From an uncultured Kiritimatiellota bacterium (GTDB taxonomy: Bacteria > Verrucomicrobiota > Kiritimatiellia > RFP12 > UBA1067): a stretch of 39,243 bases of DNA. Numbering within the stretch: the first letter of the stretch is position 1; each line of letters starts with the position of its first letter. The translations under genes were made by a program, and so were the position numbers. Location of the stretch: NCBI GenBank assembly GCA_934675625.1, contig CAKURH010000025.1:1-39243 (forward strand). Reading direction: 5' to 3'. The notes under the pieces were generated by a model that was not told the DNA's origin, did not search any database, and saw nothing but the letters and a program-made list of their open reading frames with translations. Below are positions 23,895-34,582 of this stretch, one piece after another.

Positions 23895-25145
23895 GTGAAA
23901 AAAGAAGCGGATCTCACCTGTTCCTTCTGCGGTCGGTCGTCGAAGGAAGTCGCGATCATCCCCGGCGACGGCGGCAACATCTGCGTTGACTGCGTGCGCC
24001 ACGCGAACGACCTCATTTCGCGCCATGCGAAAGCGGCGGATGGTGCGCCGCCCCTGCCGCCGACGCCGACTCCGAAGGAGATCAAGGCGTTTCTCGACCA
24101 GTACGTGATCGGCCACGACGAGGTGAAGAAAGTCCTCGCCGTCGCCGTCCACAACCACTACCGCCGCCTGGAGGCTTCCGAAGGAAAAGGGGAGAAGGGA
24201 GAAGGAAAGCGTGCGGAAGGCTCCTCTCTGGACGACGTGGAGATCGAGAAGTCGAACATCCTGCTGATCGGGCCGACGGGCTGCGGCAAGACGCTGCTCG
24301 CGAAGACGCTCGCGAAGATGCTGGGCGTGCCGTTCGCGATCGGCGACGCGACCGTCCTCACGCAGGCGGGCTATGTCGGCGAAGACGTCGAGAACCTCGT
24401 CCGCTACCTGCTGCAGAACGCGGACGGCAACGTCGAGCTCGCGAAGCGCGGCATCATCTACGTGGACGAGATCGACAAGATCGCCTCGAAGACGGACAAC
24501 GTGTCCATCACGCGCGACGTCGGCGGCGAGGGCGTGCAGCAGACGCTGCTGAAGCTCGTCGAGGGCACGATCTGCCGCATTCCGCCGAAGGGCGGGCGCA
24601 AGCATCCCGACCAGGAGTACATCGAGGTCGACACGTCGAACATCCTCTTCATCTGCGGCGGCGCGTTCGTCGGCCTCGACAAGATCGTCGCCGCGCGCAA
24701 GGACGCGCACGCGATCGGCTTCGGCGCGCCGGACAAGGCGGCGGCCGACTCGGCGAAGGCGAACGAGATCAACCCGCAGGACGTGCGCCCCGAAGACCTC
24801 GTGAAGTTCGGCCTCATCCCCGAGTTCACGGGGCGTCTCCCCGTCATCACGACGATGAAGGACCTTTCCGAAGACGACCTCGTGCGGATCCTGACGGAGC
24901 CGAAGAACTCGCTCGTCAAGCAGTACCAGAAGCTGCTGGCGATGGACGGCGTGGAGCTCTCGTTCGAGCCGGCGGCGCTGAAGGCGCTCGCGAAGACGGC
25001 GCTGGCCCGCAAGACGGGTGCGCGCGGCCTCCGCGCCGAGATGGAGAAGCTCATGACGGACGTCATGTACGAGGCGCCGGGCAACAGGCAGATGGCGAAG
25101 GTCGTCGTCACGCCGAAGATGATCGAGGAACGGCTGGGCAAGTAA
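23895..25145 (+). CDS. clpX: ATP-dependent Clp protease ATP-binding subunit ClpX
   Basis: Hexameric AAA+ unfoldase for ClpP. The 416-aa protein starts with the zinc-binding domain (Cys9, Cys12, Cys30, Cys33). It has Walker A GPTGCGKT (Lys132), Walker B IIYVDEIDKI, pore loop GYVGED, and the ClpP-docking IGF loop at 274-276 (HAIGFGAP). GTG 23895 is the start. The linker between the zinc domain and the AAA+ module contains an extra Glu/Lys/Gly-rich run (SEGKGEKGEGKRAEGS), encoded by purine-rich GGAGAAGG repeats, which is not usual in ClpX. panD follows 45 nt later. Confidence 0.97.
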   Translation: MKKEADLTCSFCGRSSKEVAIIPGDGGNICVDCVRHANDLISRHAKAADGAPPLPPTPTPKEIKAFLDQYVIGHDEVKKVLAVAVHNHYRRLEASEGKGEKGEGKRAEGSSLDDVEIEKSNILLIGPTGCGKTLLAKTLAKMLGVPFAIGDATVLTQAGYVGEDVENLVRYLLQNADGNVELAKRGIIYVDEIDKIASKTDNVSITRDVGGEGVQQTLLKLVEGTICRIPPKGGRKHPDQEYIEVDTSNILFICGGAFVGLDKIVAARKDAHAIGFGAPDKAAADSAKANEINPQDVRPEDLVKFGLIPEFTGRLPVITTMKDLSEDDLVRILTEPKNSLVKQYQKLLAMDGVELSFEPAALKALAKTALARKTGARGLRAEMEKLMTDVMYEAPGNRQMAKVVVTPKMIEERLGK

Positions 25146-25190
25146 GTTTTGGACAAAGGACAGACGACGGCGGACAGCGGTCGTGCAGTT

Positions 25191-25532
25191 ATGAACCTGA
25201 CTTTACTGAAAGCGAAATTGCATCGCATCCGAATCACGGAGGCGTGTCTCGACTACGAGGGGTCGCTGACGCTCGACCCCGATGACATGGAGGCGGTCGG
25301 CATCCTCCCCTATGAGAAGATCCTCTGCGCCGACGTCGAGAACGGGAACCGCTTCGAGACGTATGCCATCGCCGGCAAGCGCGGCAGCCACGTCTGCTGC
25401 CTCAACGGCGCGGCGGCGCATCAGGGGAAGGTCGGCGACCGCCTCATCGTCATGTGCTTCGCGCAGATGGCGGAGGACGAGGCGCGGGCCTGGATCCCGA
25501 AGGTGAAGCACTTCGGCACACAGGGCCGCTGA
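25191..25532 (+). CDS. panD: Aspartate 1-decarboxylase proenzyme
   Basis: Makes beta-alanine for pantothenate and coenzyme A. The 113-aa proenzyme has the self-cleavage site Gly24-Ser25 (DYEGSLTLD), which yields the pyruvoyl group, with Lys9 near the N-terminus (LLKAKLHRIRI). NGAAAHQGKVGDRLIVMCFA is the conserved substrate/tetramer strand. ATG 25191 gives the usual length; a TTG at 25149 would add 14 residues of low complexity. No strong Shine-Dalgarno is visible. It sits between clpX and fba with no other pantothenate gene nearby. Confidence 0.95.
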   Translation: MNLTLLKAKLHRIRITEACLDYEGSLTLDPDDMEAVGILPYEKILCADVENGNRFETYAIAGKRGSHVCCLNGAAAHQGKVGDRLIVMCFAQMAEDEARAWIPKVKHFGTQGR

Positions 25533-25536
25533 TTTG

Positions 25537-25545
25537 TGGTATAAT
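25537..25545 (+). promoter_or_regulatory. Extended -10 promoter for fba
   Basis: TGGTATAAT, 50 nt before ATG 25596, starting 4 nt after the panD stop codon. The leader has CAGGAG just before the start. Confidence 0.6.
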
Positions 25546-25595
25546 ACGCAGAAATAGCAGGGCGATTGCCCGAAAACAAACAGGAGCAAAGAAAC

Positions 25596-26594
25596 ATGGT
25601 CAGCTACAAGCAGCTTGGTCTCGTGAACACGAAGAAGATGTTCGCGAAGGCGGTCAAGGGCGGTTACGCCATTCCGGCGTTCAACTTCAACACGATGGAG
25701 CAGATGCAGGCCATCGTCCAGGCGGCGGTCGAGACGAAGTCGCCCGTCATCATGCAGGTGTCGAAGGGCGCGCGCAAGTACGCGAACCCGACGATCCTCC
25801 GCTACATGGCGCAGGGCGCGGTCGAATACGCCAAGGAACTCGGCTGCAAGAAGCCGCAGATTGTCCTCCACCTCGACCACGGCGACAGCTACGAGACCTG
25901 CAAGAGCTGCATCGACAGCGGTTTCTCGTCCGTCATGATCGACGGCTCCAGCCTCCCGTTCAAGGACAACATCAAGCTGACGAAGAAGGTCGTCGCCTAC
26001 GCGCACAAGCACGACGTGACGGTCGAGGCCGAGCTCGGCGTCCTCGCGGGCGTTGAGGACGAGGTCGCGGCGGAAGAGTCGCACTACACGAAGCCCGAGG
26101 AAGTCGTCGAGTTCGCGACGAAGACGGGCTGCGACTCGCTCGCGATTTCGATCGGCACGTCGCATGGCGCCTACAAGTTCAAGCCTGAGCAGTGCACGCG
26201 CGACAAGAAGACGGGCAAGCTCATCCCGCCGCCGCTCGCGTTCGACGTGCTGAAGGCTGTCGAGAAGCAGCTTCCGGGCTTCCCGATCGTCCTCCACGGC
26301 TCGTCCAGCGTCCCGCAGGAGTATGTCGACATCATCAACAAGTTCGGCGGCAAGCTGCCGGATGCGGTCGGCATCCCGGAGGAGCAGCTGCGCAAGGCCG
26401 CGAAGAGCGCGGTCTGCAAGATCAACATCGACAGCGACTCGCGTCTCGCGATGACGGCGGCGATCCGCCAGCACTTCGCGGAGCATCCGGAACACTTCGA
26501 CCCGCGCCAGTATCTCTCGCCGGCGCGCGACGAGATGAAGAAGCTTTACATCCACAAGATCGTGAAGGTTCTCGGTTCCAACGACAAGCTCTAA
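25596..26594 (+). CDS. fba: Class II fructose-bisphosphate aldolase
   Basis: Zinc-dependent aldolase of glycolysis/gluconeogenesis. The 332-aa protein has GYAIPAFNFNTMEQMQAI, the catalytic Asp94 and zinc ligand His95 in HLDHGDS, the further metal/phosphate motifs VEAELGVLAG, ISIGTSHGAYK and VLHGSSSVP, and KINIDSDSRLAMT near the end. It belongs to the long class IIB-like group. ATG 25596 with CAGGAG was chosen over TTG 25566. It has its own promoter and a strong terminator, so it is a single-gene unit, consistent with high expression. Confidence 0.96.
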   Translation: MVSYKQLGLVNTKKMFAKAVKGGYAIPAFNFNTMEQMQAIVQAAVETKSPVIMQVSKGARKYANPTILRYMAQGAVEYAKELGCKKPQIVLHLDHGDSYETCKSCIDSGFSSVMIDGSSLPFKDNIKLTKKVVAYAHKHDVTVEAELGVLAGVEDEVAAEESHYTKPEEVVEFATKTGCDSLAISIGTSHGAYKFKPEQCTRDKKTGKLIPPPLAFDVLKAVEKQLPGFPIVLHGSSSVPQEYVDIINKFGGKLPDAVGIPEEQLRKAAKSAVCKINIDSDSRLAMTAAIRQHFAEHPEHFDPRQYLSPARDEMKKLYIHKIVKVLGSNDKL

Positions 26595-26601
26595 GAGCGA
26601 C

Positions 26602-26668
26602 GACACGGACGAAGGGCGCGTGTGAACGACACGCGCCCTTCGTGTCCTGTTTCAGATTCATTTGATTT
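26602..26668 (+). terminator. Strong intrinsic terminator after fba
   Basis: Perfect 14-bp stem CGAAGGGCGCGTGT / ACACGCGCCCTTCG (26610-26623 and 26629-26642) with a GAACG loop, extended by GACAC/TGTC pairing, then a T-rich tail (CCTGTTTCAGATTCATTTG). Confidence 0.85.
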
Positions 26669-26702
26669 CATTTCAACAAGGAAGCTTTAAGGAGTCCTCG
26701 GC

Positions 26703-27752
26703 ATGGCGAAGGGTGAGAAGGCGGAGAGGAAGTCCGCATATGCGCAGGCGGGCGTGAACATCGACGTGAAGATGAGCGCCGTCGGGTCGATCAAGCAGAT
26801 GGTCGCCGCGACGAAGACCGCGAACGTCATCGGCGGCATCGGCGCGTTCGGCGGGCTGCACAAGGTGCCGGCGGGCAAGGACCAGATCCTCGTCGCCTCG
26901 ACGGACGGCGTCGGCACGAAGCTGAAGGTCGCCGCGATGATGAACCGGCACGACACCGTCGGGCAGGACATCGTGAACCACTGCGTGAACGACATTCTCG
27001 TGCAGGGCGCGAAGCCGCTTTTCTTCATGGACTACGTCGGCACGGCGAAGGTCGACCCCGCCGTCTTCAAGAGCGTGGTCTCCGGTCTCTGCAAGGCCTG
27101 CAAGGAGAACAAGATGGCCCTGCTCGGCGGCGAGACGGCCGAGATGCCGGGGCTCTACCCGGTCGGCGAATACGATCTCGTCGGCACGATCGTCGGCACG
27201 GTCGCGAAGAAGGATCTCGTCACCGGCAAGTCGATCCGCGCGGGCGACGTGATCATCGGCCTCCCGTCGGGCGGCCTCCAGACGAACGGCTTCTCGCTCG
27301 CGCGCCGCGTGATCTTTGACCTCTGCCAGTACAGCTGGCAGGACAAGCTGCCCGGCACGAACCAGACGTTCGGCGAGGCGCTGCTGGCCGTCCACAAGAG
27401 CTTCCTGCGTCCCGTCTCGGCGCTGATGTCGAAGATCAAGATCAACGGCATGGCGCACATCACGGGCGGCGGCTTCCCCGACAACATCCCGCGTGTGCTG
27501 CCGAAGTCGGTGAACGCCGAGATCGACCGCAGCGCCTGGGAGGTGCCGACGATCTTCAAGTTCATCCAGAACCAGGGCAAGGTCAGCCGCGACGAGATGT
27601 ATCGCGTCTTCAACATGGGCATCGGCTTCGTCGTGATCGTCGCGAAGCGCGACCTCGTGAAGGCGACGAACATCCTCAAGGCCGCGCACCAGCCTTACAG
27701 CGTGATCGGCGTCTGCCGCAAGGGCACGGGCGTCGTCACCTACGCGAACTGA
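26703..27752 (+). CDS. purM: Phosphoribosylformylglycinamidine cyclo-ligase (AIR synthetase)
   Basis: Fifth step of de novo purine synthesis. The 349-aa protein has SYAQAGVNIDV, the ATP-site ASTDGVGTKLKVA, NDILVQGAKPLFFMDY, LLGGETAEMPGLY and the C-terminal HITGGGFPDNIPR, all typical of PurM. AAGGAG (26689-26694) lies 8 nt before ATG 26703. It is the first gene after the fba terminator; I could not place its promoter with confidence. The GH78 gene follows at 52 nt, giving an odd mix of purine and glycan functions in one direction. Confidence 0.96.
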   Translation: MAKGEKAERKSAYAQAGVNIDVKMSAVGSIKQMVAATKTANVIGGIGAFGGLHKVPAGKDQILVASTDGVGTKLKVAAMMNRHDTVGQDIVNHCVNDILVQGAKPLFFMDYVGTAKVDPAVFKSVVSGLCKACKENKMALLGGETAEMPGLYPVGEYDLVGTIVGTVAKKDLVTGKSIRAGDVIIGLPSGGLQTNGFSLARRVIFDLCQYSWQDKLPGTNQTFGEALLAVHKSFLRPVSALMSKIKINGMAHITGGGFPDNIPRVLPKSVNAEIDRSAWEVPTIFKFIQNQGKVSRDEMYRVFNMGIGFVVIVAKRDLVKATNILKAAHQPYSVIGVCRKGTGVVTYAN

Positions 27753-27804
27753 TGGGCTGCGGCGGCACGTTGGCGGACACGAGACTCGAAAGGAAGATCG
27801 ACAG

Positions 27805-30408
27805 ATGAAGCACTTGGCAATCTTGGTGGCCGCCGGCATGCTGGCGGAATGTGGTGCGGCGGACGGCGCCGCGCAGGCGACGGCGGGTCGCCGCACGGCG
27901 GCGCTGGCGTCCGACGCCTGGGCGGCGAGCGTGTGGCTCTCGGTGCCGGACGCGCCGGTCGAGAACGAGAAGGTCGGCGAGGGTTCGCTTGCCGCGCCCG
28001 GCACGAGCTGGTTCGTGCGCGAGCTCGCGAATGCGGGCGAGGTCGTCTCCGCGACGTGGATGACGGCGGGCCTCGGCGTCTACGAGCTTTACGTGAACGG
28101 GCGGCGCGTCGGGGCGGACTTCCTGAAGCCGGGCTTCACGCACTACGCGAAGACGAAATACGCCTTCACCTATGACGTCACGGACGCCTTCCGCCGCGCG
28201 AAGGGCGAGACGAACGTCCTCGCGGCGGAGGTGTCCGCCGGCTGGTGGCGCGACAAGATCGTGACGCCGCGCGGGCACAAGGGCTTTCTCGGCCGCAAGA
28301 GCGCGTTTCGCGGCGTCCTCGAAGTCAGGTTCGCGGACGGCACGACGCGGCGGTACGGCACGAACGTCCGCGACTGGAAGGCGGGCGTCGCCGGGCCGGT
28401 CACGCGGGCGTCGATCTTCGACGGCGAGCATTTCGACGCGCGGCAGCAGCCGGGCTTTGCCGTGTGGCAGGGCTTCGGCGCGCCGGAGGTCAACGACGAG
28501 TTCAAGGGCGAGATCCTGCCGACGGACGGCGCGGAGGTCCTGCTGCGGTGCGACAAGACGCTGAAGCCCGTCAAGGCATATGCCTGGCAGGGCGTCACGG
28601 GCGCGTCGGACGCGGCGTTCGGCACGGTGAAGGTCGTGCGCGAGTTCCCGGTTGACGGGCCGTTTGCGCTGAATCCGGGCGAGACGCTCGTCGTCGATTT
28701 CGGGCAGAACGCGGCGGCCGTGCCGTGCTTCCGCTTCGCGGCCCCGGCCGGGACGGTGCTGACGGCGCTTCCGGCGGAGATGCTCAACGACAACGGCGGC
28801 CTCAAGTCGCGCGGCAACGACGGCCCGGAGGGCAGCGTCTACCGCGTGAACCTGCGCAAGGGCTACGAGAACGGGCGGCTCGTGCAGTACACGTTCGCGG
28901 GCACGGGCGAAGAGGCCTATCTGCCGCGCTTCACGTTCTTCGGCTACCGCTACGTCTCCGTGACGGCGACGGCCCCGGTCACGATCGCGCGCCTCGTGAG
29001 CGTGCCCGTGACGTCCATCGCGAAGGGGCTGGAGCTCGGCTCGCTCGTGACGGGCGACAAGGACGTGAACCAGCTCATCTCGAACGTCTACTGGGGGCAG
29101 CTCTCGAACTACCTCTCCGTGCCGACGGACTGTCCGCAGCGCAACGAGCGCCTCGGCTGGACGGCCGACACGCAGGTCTTCTGCGAGGCGGCGAGCTTCA
29201 ACGCGAACGTCTACGACTTCCTGCGCAAGTGGATGCGCGACGAGCGCGACAGCCAGGATCCGCGCGGCGGCTTCCCCGGCGTCGCACCGTTCGGCCAGTA
29301 CGGCAACGAGCCGATGCGCCTCGGCTGGGCCGACGCGGGCGTGATCGTGCCCTACCAGATGTTCAAGCAGTTCGGCGACCGGCGCATCGTCGACGAGAAC
29401 TGGGCGGCGATGGCGAAGTTCGTCGCGCGCGTCAACGAGACGAAGTACGCCCACGAGGCCGTCGCCGGCGAATGCGGCAACTACCAGTGGAACGACTGGC
29501 TCTCGCTCACGAAGCTCGAAAGCTGCCCGTACAAGCCCGAATACTCGGCGTTCGAGAAGGGGCCGGACGGCAAGACCCGCCCGAAGGCGGACGCGCTGCG
29601 CTACTGGGACTACCTCGGCGGCTGCTACTGGGCGTGGGACGCGCAGCTGATGGCCGAGATGGCCGAGGGGACGGGCCGCGCGGCGGAGGCCGCGACGTAT
29701 CGCGCGATGGCGGCGGCGGCGAAGGACTACCTGAAGCGGAACTTCTTCGCGACGGATGACGGGACGATTCTCCCGGTCTTCAAGGGCATGCAGACGCCGG
29801 CGCTCTTCGCGCTGAAGCTCGGCCTCGTTGCGGGCGACGCCAAGGCGAAGACGGTCGCCGACCTCACGGCGAGCATCGCCGCCGGCGGCGGGACGCTGCA
29901 CACGGGCTTCCTCGGCACGTCGATCGTGATGGACACGCTGACCGAGAACGGGCTTGTCACGCTCGCCTACGACCTGCTGCTGAACCACCAGTTCCCCGGC
30001 TGGCTCTATTCGGTCGACCAGGGCGCGACGACGATCTGGGAGCGCTGGAACAGCTACACGAAGAAGGACGGCTTCGGCCCTGTCGGCATGAACAGCTTCA
30101 ACCACTACGCCTACGGCGCGGTGCTCGCGTGGATCTACAAGACGGCGGCGGGCATCGCCGCCGACCCGCAGGCGCCGGGCTTCCGCAAGATCGTCATGGC
30201 GCCGAAGCCGGATCGCCGTCTCGGCTCCGTCACGGCCGAGTATCAGTCGGCGGCGGGCCTCATCAAGAGCGCGTGGCGCTTCGAGGGCAAGGACTGGATC
30301 TGGAAATTCACGATTCCCGAGGGCGCGACGGCCGACGTGACGTTCCCCGGCAAGACGGCGTCGCGGCGGTTTGGCGCGGGCGACCACGCGATTCGCACGG
30401 CGCTCTGA
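27805..30408 (+). CDS. Exported GH78 alpha-L-rhamnosidase
   Basis: Hydrolyses terminal alpha-L-rhamnose from pectin, mucin-like or plant glycosides. The 867-aa protein has a signal peptide, an N-terminal beta domain (VYELYVNGRRVGADFLKPGFTHY), a second beta domain with the TxxRxxxFDGE motif and the (alpha/alpha)6 barrel. TDCPQRNERLGWTAD contains Glu448 at the family's general-acid position; the usual RDE is RNE here. TTIWERWNSY carries the probable base Glu, and SFNHYAYGAV ends the barrel. A C-terminal beta domain follows. AAGGAAG precedes ATG 27805. A fragment of a close relative lies at 10099-10287. Confidence 0.93.
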   Translation: MKHLAILVAAGMLAECGAADGAAQATAGRRTAALASDAWAASVWLSVPDAPVENEKVGEGSLAAPGTSWFVRELANAGEVVSATWMTAGLGVYELYVNGRRVGADFLKPGFTHYAKTKYAFTYDVTDAFRRAKGETNVLAAEVSAGWWRDKIVTPRGHKGFLGRKSAFRGVLEVRFADGTTRRYGTNVRDWKAGVAGPVTRASIFDGEHFDARQQPGFAVWQGFGAPEVNDEFKGEILPTDGAEVLLRCDKTLKPVKAYAWQGVTGASDAAFGTVKVVREFPVDGPFALNPGETLVVDFGQNAAAVPCFRFAAPAGTVLTALPAEMLNDNGGLKSRGNDGPEGSVYRVNLRKGYENGRLVQYTFAGTGEEAYLPRFTFFGYRYVSVTATAPVTIARLVSVPVTSIAKGLELGSLVTGDKDVNQLISNVYWGQLSNYLSVPTDCPQRNERLGWTADTQVFCEAASFNANVYDFLRKWMRDERDSQDPRGGFPGVAPFGQYGNEPMRLGWADAGVIVPYQMFKQFGDRRIVDENWAAMAKFVARVNETKYAHEAVAGECGNYQWNDWLSLTKLESCPYKPEYSAFEKGPDGKTRPKADALRYWDYLGGCYWAWDAQLMAEMAEGTGRAAEAATYRAMAAAAKDYLKRNFFATDDGTILPVFKGMQTPALFALKLGLVAGDAKAKTVADLTASIAAGGGTLHTGFLGTSIVMDTLTENGLVTLAYDLLLNHQFPGWLYSVDQGATTIWERWNSYTKKDGFGPVGMNSFNHYAYGAVLAWIYKTAAGIAADPQAPGFRKIVMAPKPDRRLGSVTAEYQSAAGLIKSAWRFEGKDWIWKFTIPEGATADVTFPGKTASRRFGAGDHAIRTAL

Positions 30409-30438
30409 CGGGGGCCGTTGCGGGGAGAGGCACAAGGG

Positions 30439-32234
30439 ATGGACGACGTCGCGCGGAACGGAGTTGGCATCGTTGAACTGAAGAAGCGCAAGCTGACGCT
30501 CCCGGAAGGGGGGCTGCGGCTTGCGTATGGCGGCGTTCTCAAGGAAATCGAGGTCGCGTACGAGGAGTGCGGCGCGCCGCTGGCGGCGGACAACGTCATC
30601 TACATCTGCCACGCGCTGACGGGCGACGCGCACGTCGCGGGCGTCAAGCCGGACGAGACGAAGCCGAGCGGCTGGTGGGAGGGCATGGTCGGCCCCGGGC
30701 GGGCGATCGACACGAACCGCTACCACGTCATCTGCGCGAACGTCCTCGGCGGCTGTTCGGGCACGACGGGGCCGATGTCAATCAACCCCGACACGGGCAA
30801 GCCCTACGGCTCGTCCTTCCCGCAGCACTCGTTCGACGATGCGGTGGACGTCTTCCGGATGCTGCTGAAGGAGCTGGGCGTCACGCACCTGAAGGCCCTC
30901 ATCGGCGGCAGCTACGGCGGCCTGCAGGTCGTGAACTGGATGACGCGCTTCCCGGACGACATGGATCAGGCCTGCCTCATCGCGACGTCGGCGAACCTCA
31001 ACACGCAGGCGATCGCCTTCAGCGTGATGAGCCGCACCTCCATCACGGACGACCCGAAGTGGAACGGCGGCGACTACTACCTCGAAGGGGACGGCAAGGG
31101 CCCGCGCGCAGGGCTCGCCGCCGCGCGGCAGCTCGCGCATATCACCTACCTCTCGCGCGAGCTCCTGCAGAAGAAGTTCCAGCGCAACCTGCAGGCGAAC
31201 TTCGTCGACGCGCCGGAGGCCGAGCGCGCCGAGCGCGACCGCCTCTTCAAGACGTATTTCCAGATCGAGAGCTACCTCGACTACCAGGCGATGAAGTTCG
31301 TGCGCCGCTTCGACGCGAACTCGTACCTGCACATCACGCGGTCGATGGATCTCGCCGACCCGTGCCGCGCCTACGGCTCGCTCGACGCGGCGTTTGCGCG
31401 CGTCAAGGCGCGGACGCTCGTCTGCTCCTACGAGAACGACATCCTCTTCCCCGCGTGGCAGTCGAAGGAGATCGTCCGTTCGCTCATGAAGGCGAACCGC
31501 CCCGTCTCGTACTGCCACCTCGAAAGCGGCACGGGCCACGACTCGTTCCTCACGGACATCGAGCACCTCTCGAAGGTCGTCGGCGGCTTCCTGACGGAAC
31601 GTCCCGTCAAGGTGATGAAGTGGCAGGAGCGCCTGCACCGGAGCGTCCTCAAGATGGTGAAGCCGAACGCGCACGTCGTCGACATCGGCTGCGGCGACGG
31701 CACGCTCCTCGACGTGCTGCGCGCGAAGAAGAACGTGCGGGGCGACGGCGTGGAGATTGACGTCGAGCGCTACGAGGAGGCGATTGCGGACGGTCACGAC
31801 ATCCTCTGGGAGGACGTGGACGAGGGGCTTTCGCTCGTGCCGGACGGCCACTACGACACGGCGGTCGTCTCGGACACGCTGCAGGAGGTGAAGAACCCGC
31901 GCGGGCTCCTGCACGAGGCCCTGCGCATCGCGGACGAGGCGATTGTCACGTTCCCGAACTTCGCGGCGTACCGCATCCGCCTGACGCTCGCGTTCACGGG
32001 GCGTCTGCCCGTCTCGAAGCAGCTGCCGTTCCAGTGGTACGACACGCCGAACATCCACTGCATCACGCTGAAGGACTTCCGCGCGCTCTGCGAGAAGGAG
32101 GGCATCGCGGTCGTCGAGGTCCAGGCCGAGTCGCGCCATCTCCTCGGCAAGGTCTTGATGGCGCTCGGCCTCAAGAACCTCGGCGCGTCGCGCATCATCG
32201 CGCGCATCGCCAAGGCGACGCGAAAGGCGACGGC

Positions 32235-32238
<4 letters not shown>
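30439..32238 (+). CDS. metXW: Homoserine O-acetyltransferase MetX fused to MetW
   Basis: A 599-aa fusion. Residues 1-390 are MetX: VIYICHALTGDAHVAG, the nucleophile Ser158 in IGGSYGGLQ, Asp334 in YENDILFP and His367 in GTGHDSFL, which transfers an acyl group to homoserine in methionine synthesis. Residues about 395-599 are MetW, a class-I methyltransferase-like fold with VVDIGCGDGTLLD at 413 and DTLQEVKNPRGLLHEALRI. The two are usually separate adjacent genes; no stop or frame change lies between them here. ATG 30439 has GGGGAGAGG 8 nt upstream. Its stop overlaps pilB (ATGA). Confidence 0.93.
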
Positions 32239-33926
<1,688 letters not shown>

Positions 33927-33935
33927 GGCGACAGG

Positions 33936-33955
33936 CTCGACGGCTAGGCGTCGAG
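33936..33955. terminator. Short hairpin between convergent pilB and response regulator genes
   Basis: CTCGACG / CGTCGAG stem (33936-33942 and 33949-33955) with a 6-nt loop overlaps the regulator's stop codon. It has no strong T-run on either side, so it is at best a weak two-way terminator. Confidence 0.3.
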
Positions 33956-34582
33956 CAGTTTCAGCTCGAGCGCAGTCGTCGCCGCTTCCGTGCGGGAGGC
34001 GACGCCCAGGCGCGCGAAGATGGTCTTCAGGTGTGCGCGCACGCCGTCGACCGAGATGTTCTCGAAGCGCGCGATCTCCCGGTTGTTGAAGCCCTTGGCG
34101 ACATAGCCGAGAATCGTCTTCTGGCGTGGCGAGAGCGCGGGCAGGCTTTGGACCAGCGCGATTTCGCGCTCGATTTCGGGGCTGATCGTCCGCTGTCCGG
34201 CCACCGTCTGGCGGATGGCCTCGACGAACGTCTGCCGGGAGGCGTCTTTCAGCAGGGCGCCGCGCGCGCCCTGTTCGAGGGCGGTGCGGATTTCCGCCGC
34301 CTTGCTGAACGTCGTCAGCAGCAGGATCTTCGCCGTCGGGTGGCGGGCCAGGATCTGCCGCGTCGCCTCCGCCCCGTCCACGTTCGGCATCATGACGTCC
34401 ATCACGATGACGTCCGGCGCAAGGTCGTCGGCGAGGCGGACGGCCTCGGCGCCGTCTTCGGCCTCGCCGACGATCTCCAGGTCCGGTTCGAGGGCGATGA
34501 TGGTGGCGAGCCCCATGCGGACGATCAGATGGTCGTCCGCGAGCAGGATGCGGATCTTTTTCGGTGCGGCATCGCGTTTCAC
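33944..34582 (-). CDS. LuxR/NarL-type response regulator
   Basis: The 212-aa protein has a receiver domain (IRILLADDHLIVRMGL, phosphoacceptor Asp62 in VIVMDVMMPNVDG, Thr in LLLTTFS, Lys112) and a C-terminal LuxR-type HTH (about 148-205: LSPRQKTILGYVAKGFNNREIARFENISVDGVRAHLKTIFARL). It is the partner of the histidine kinase, whose stop it overlaps (GTGA, start GTG 34582 with GGAG upstream). A likely DNA target is the palindrome at 35537-35554, upstream of both this operon and the GH116-like gene. Confidence 0.92.
   Translation of the reverse strand: MKRDAAPKKIRILLADDHLIVRMGLATIIALEPDLEIVGEAEDGAEAVRLADDLAPDVIVMDVMMPNVDGAEATRQILARHPTAKILLLTTFSKAAEIRTALEQGARGALLKDASRQTFVEAIRQTVAGQRTISPEIEREIALVQSLPALSPRQKTILGYVAKGFNNREIARFENISVDGVRAHLKTIFARLGVASRTEAATTALELKLLDA

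Noticed and set aside
27736..30726. A 996-aa open frame on the - strand opposite the GH78 and metXW genes
   Set aside because: It is a shadow: GC-rich codon use on the + strand suppresses stops in the antisense frame. It has low-complexity Arg/Val/Asp/Leu composition and no domain motifs.
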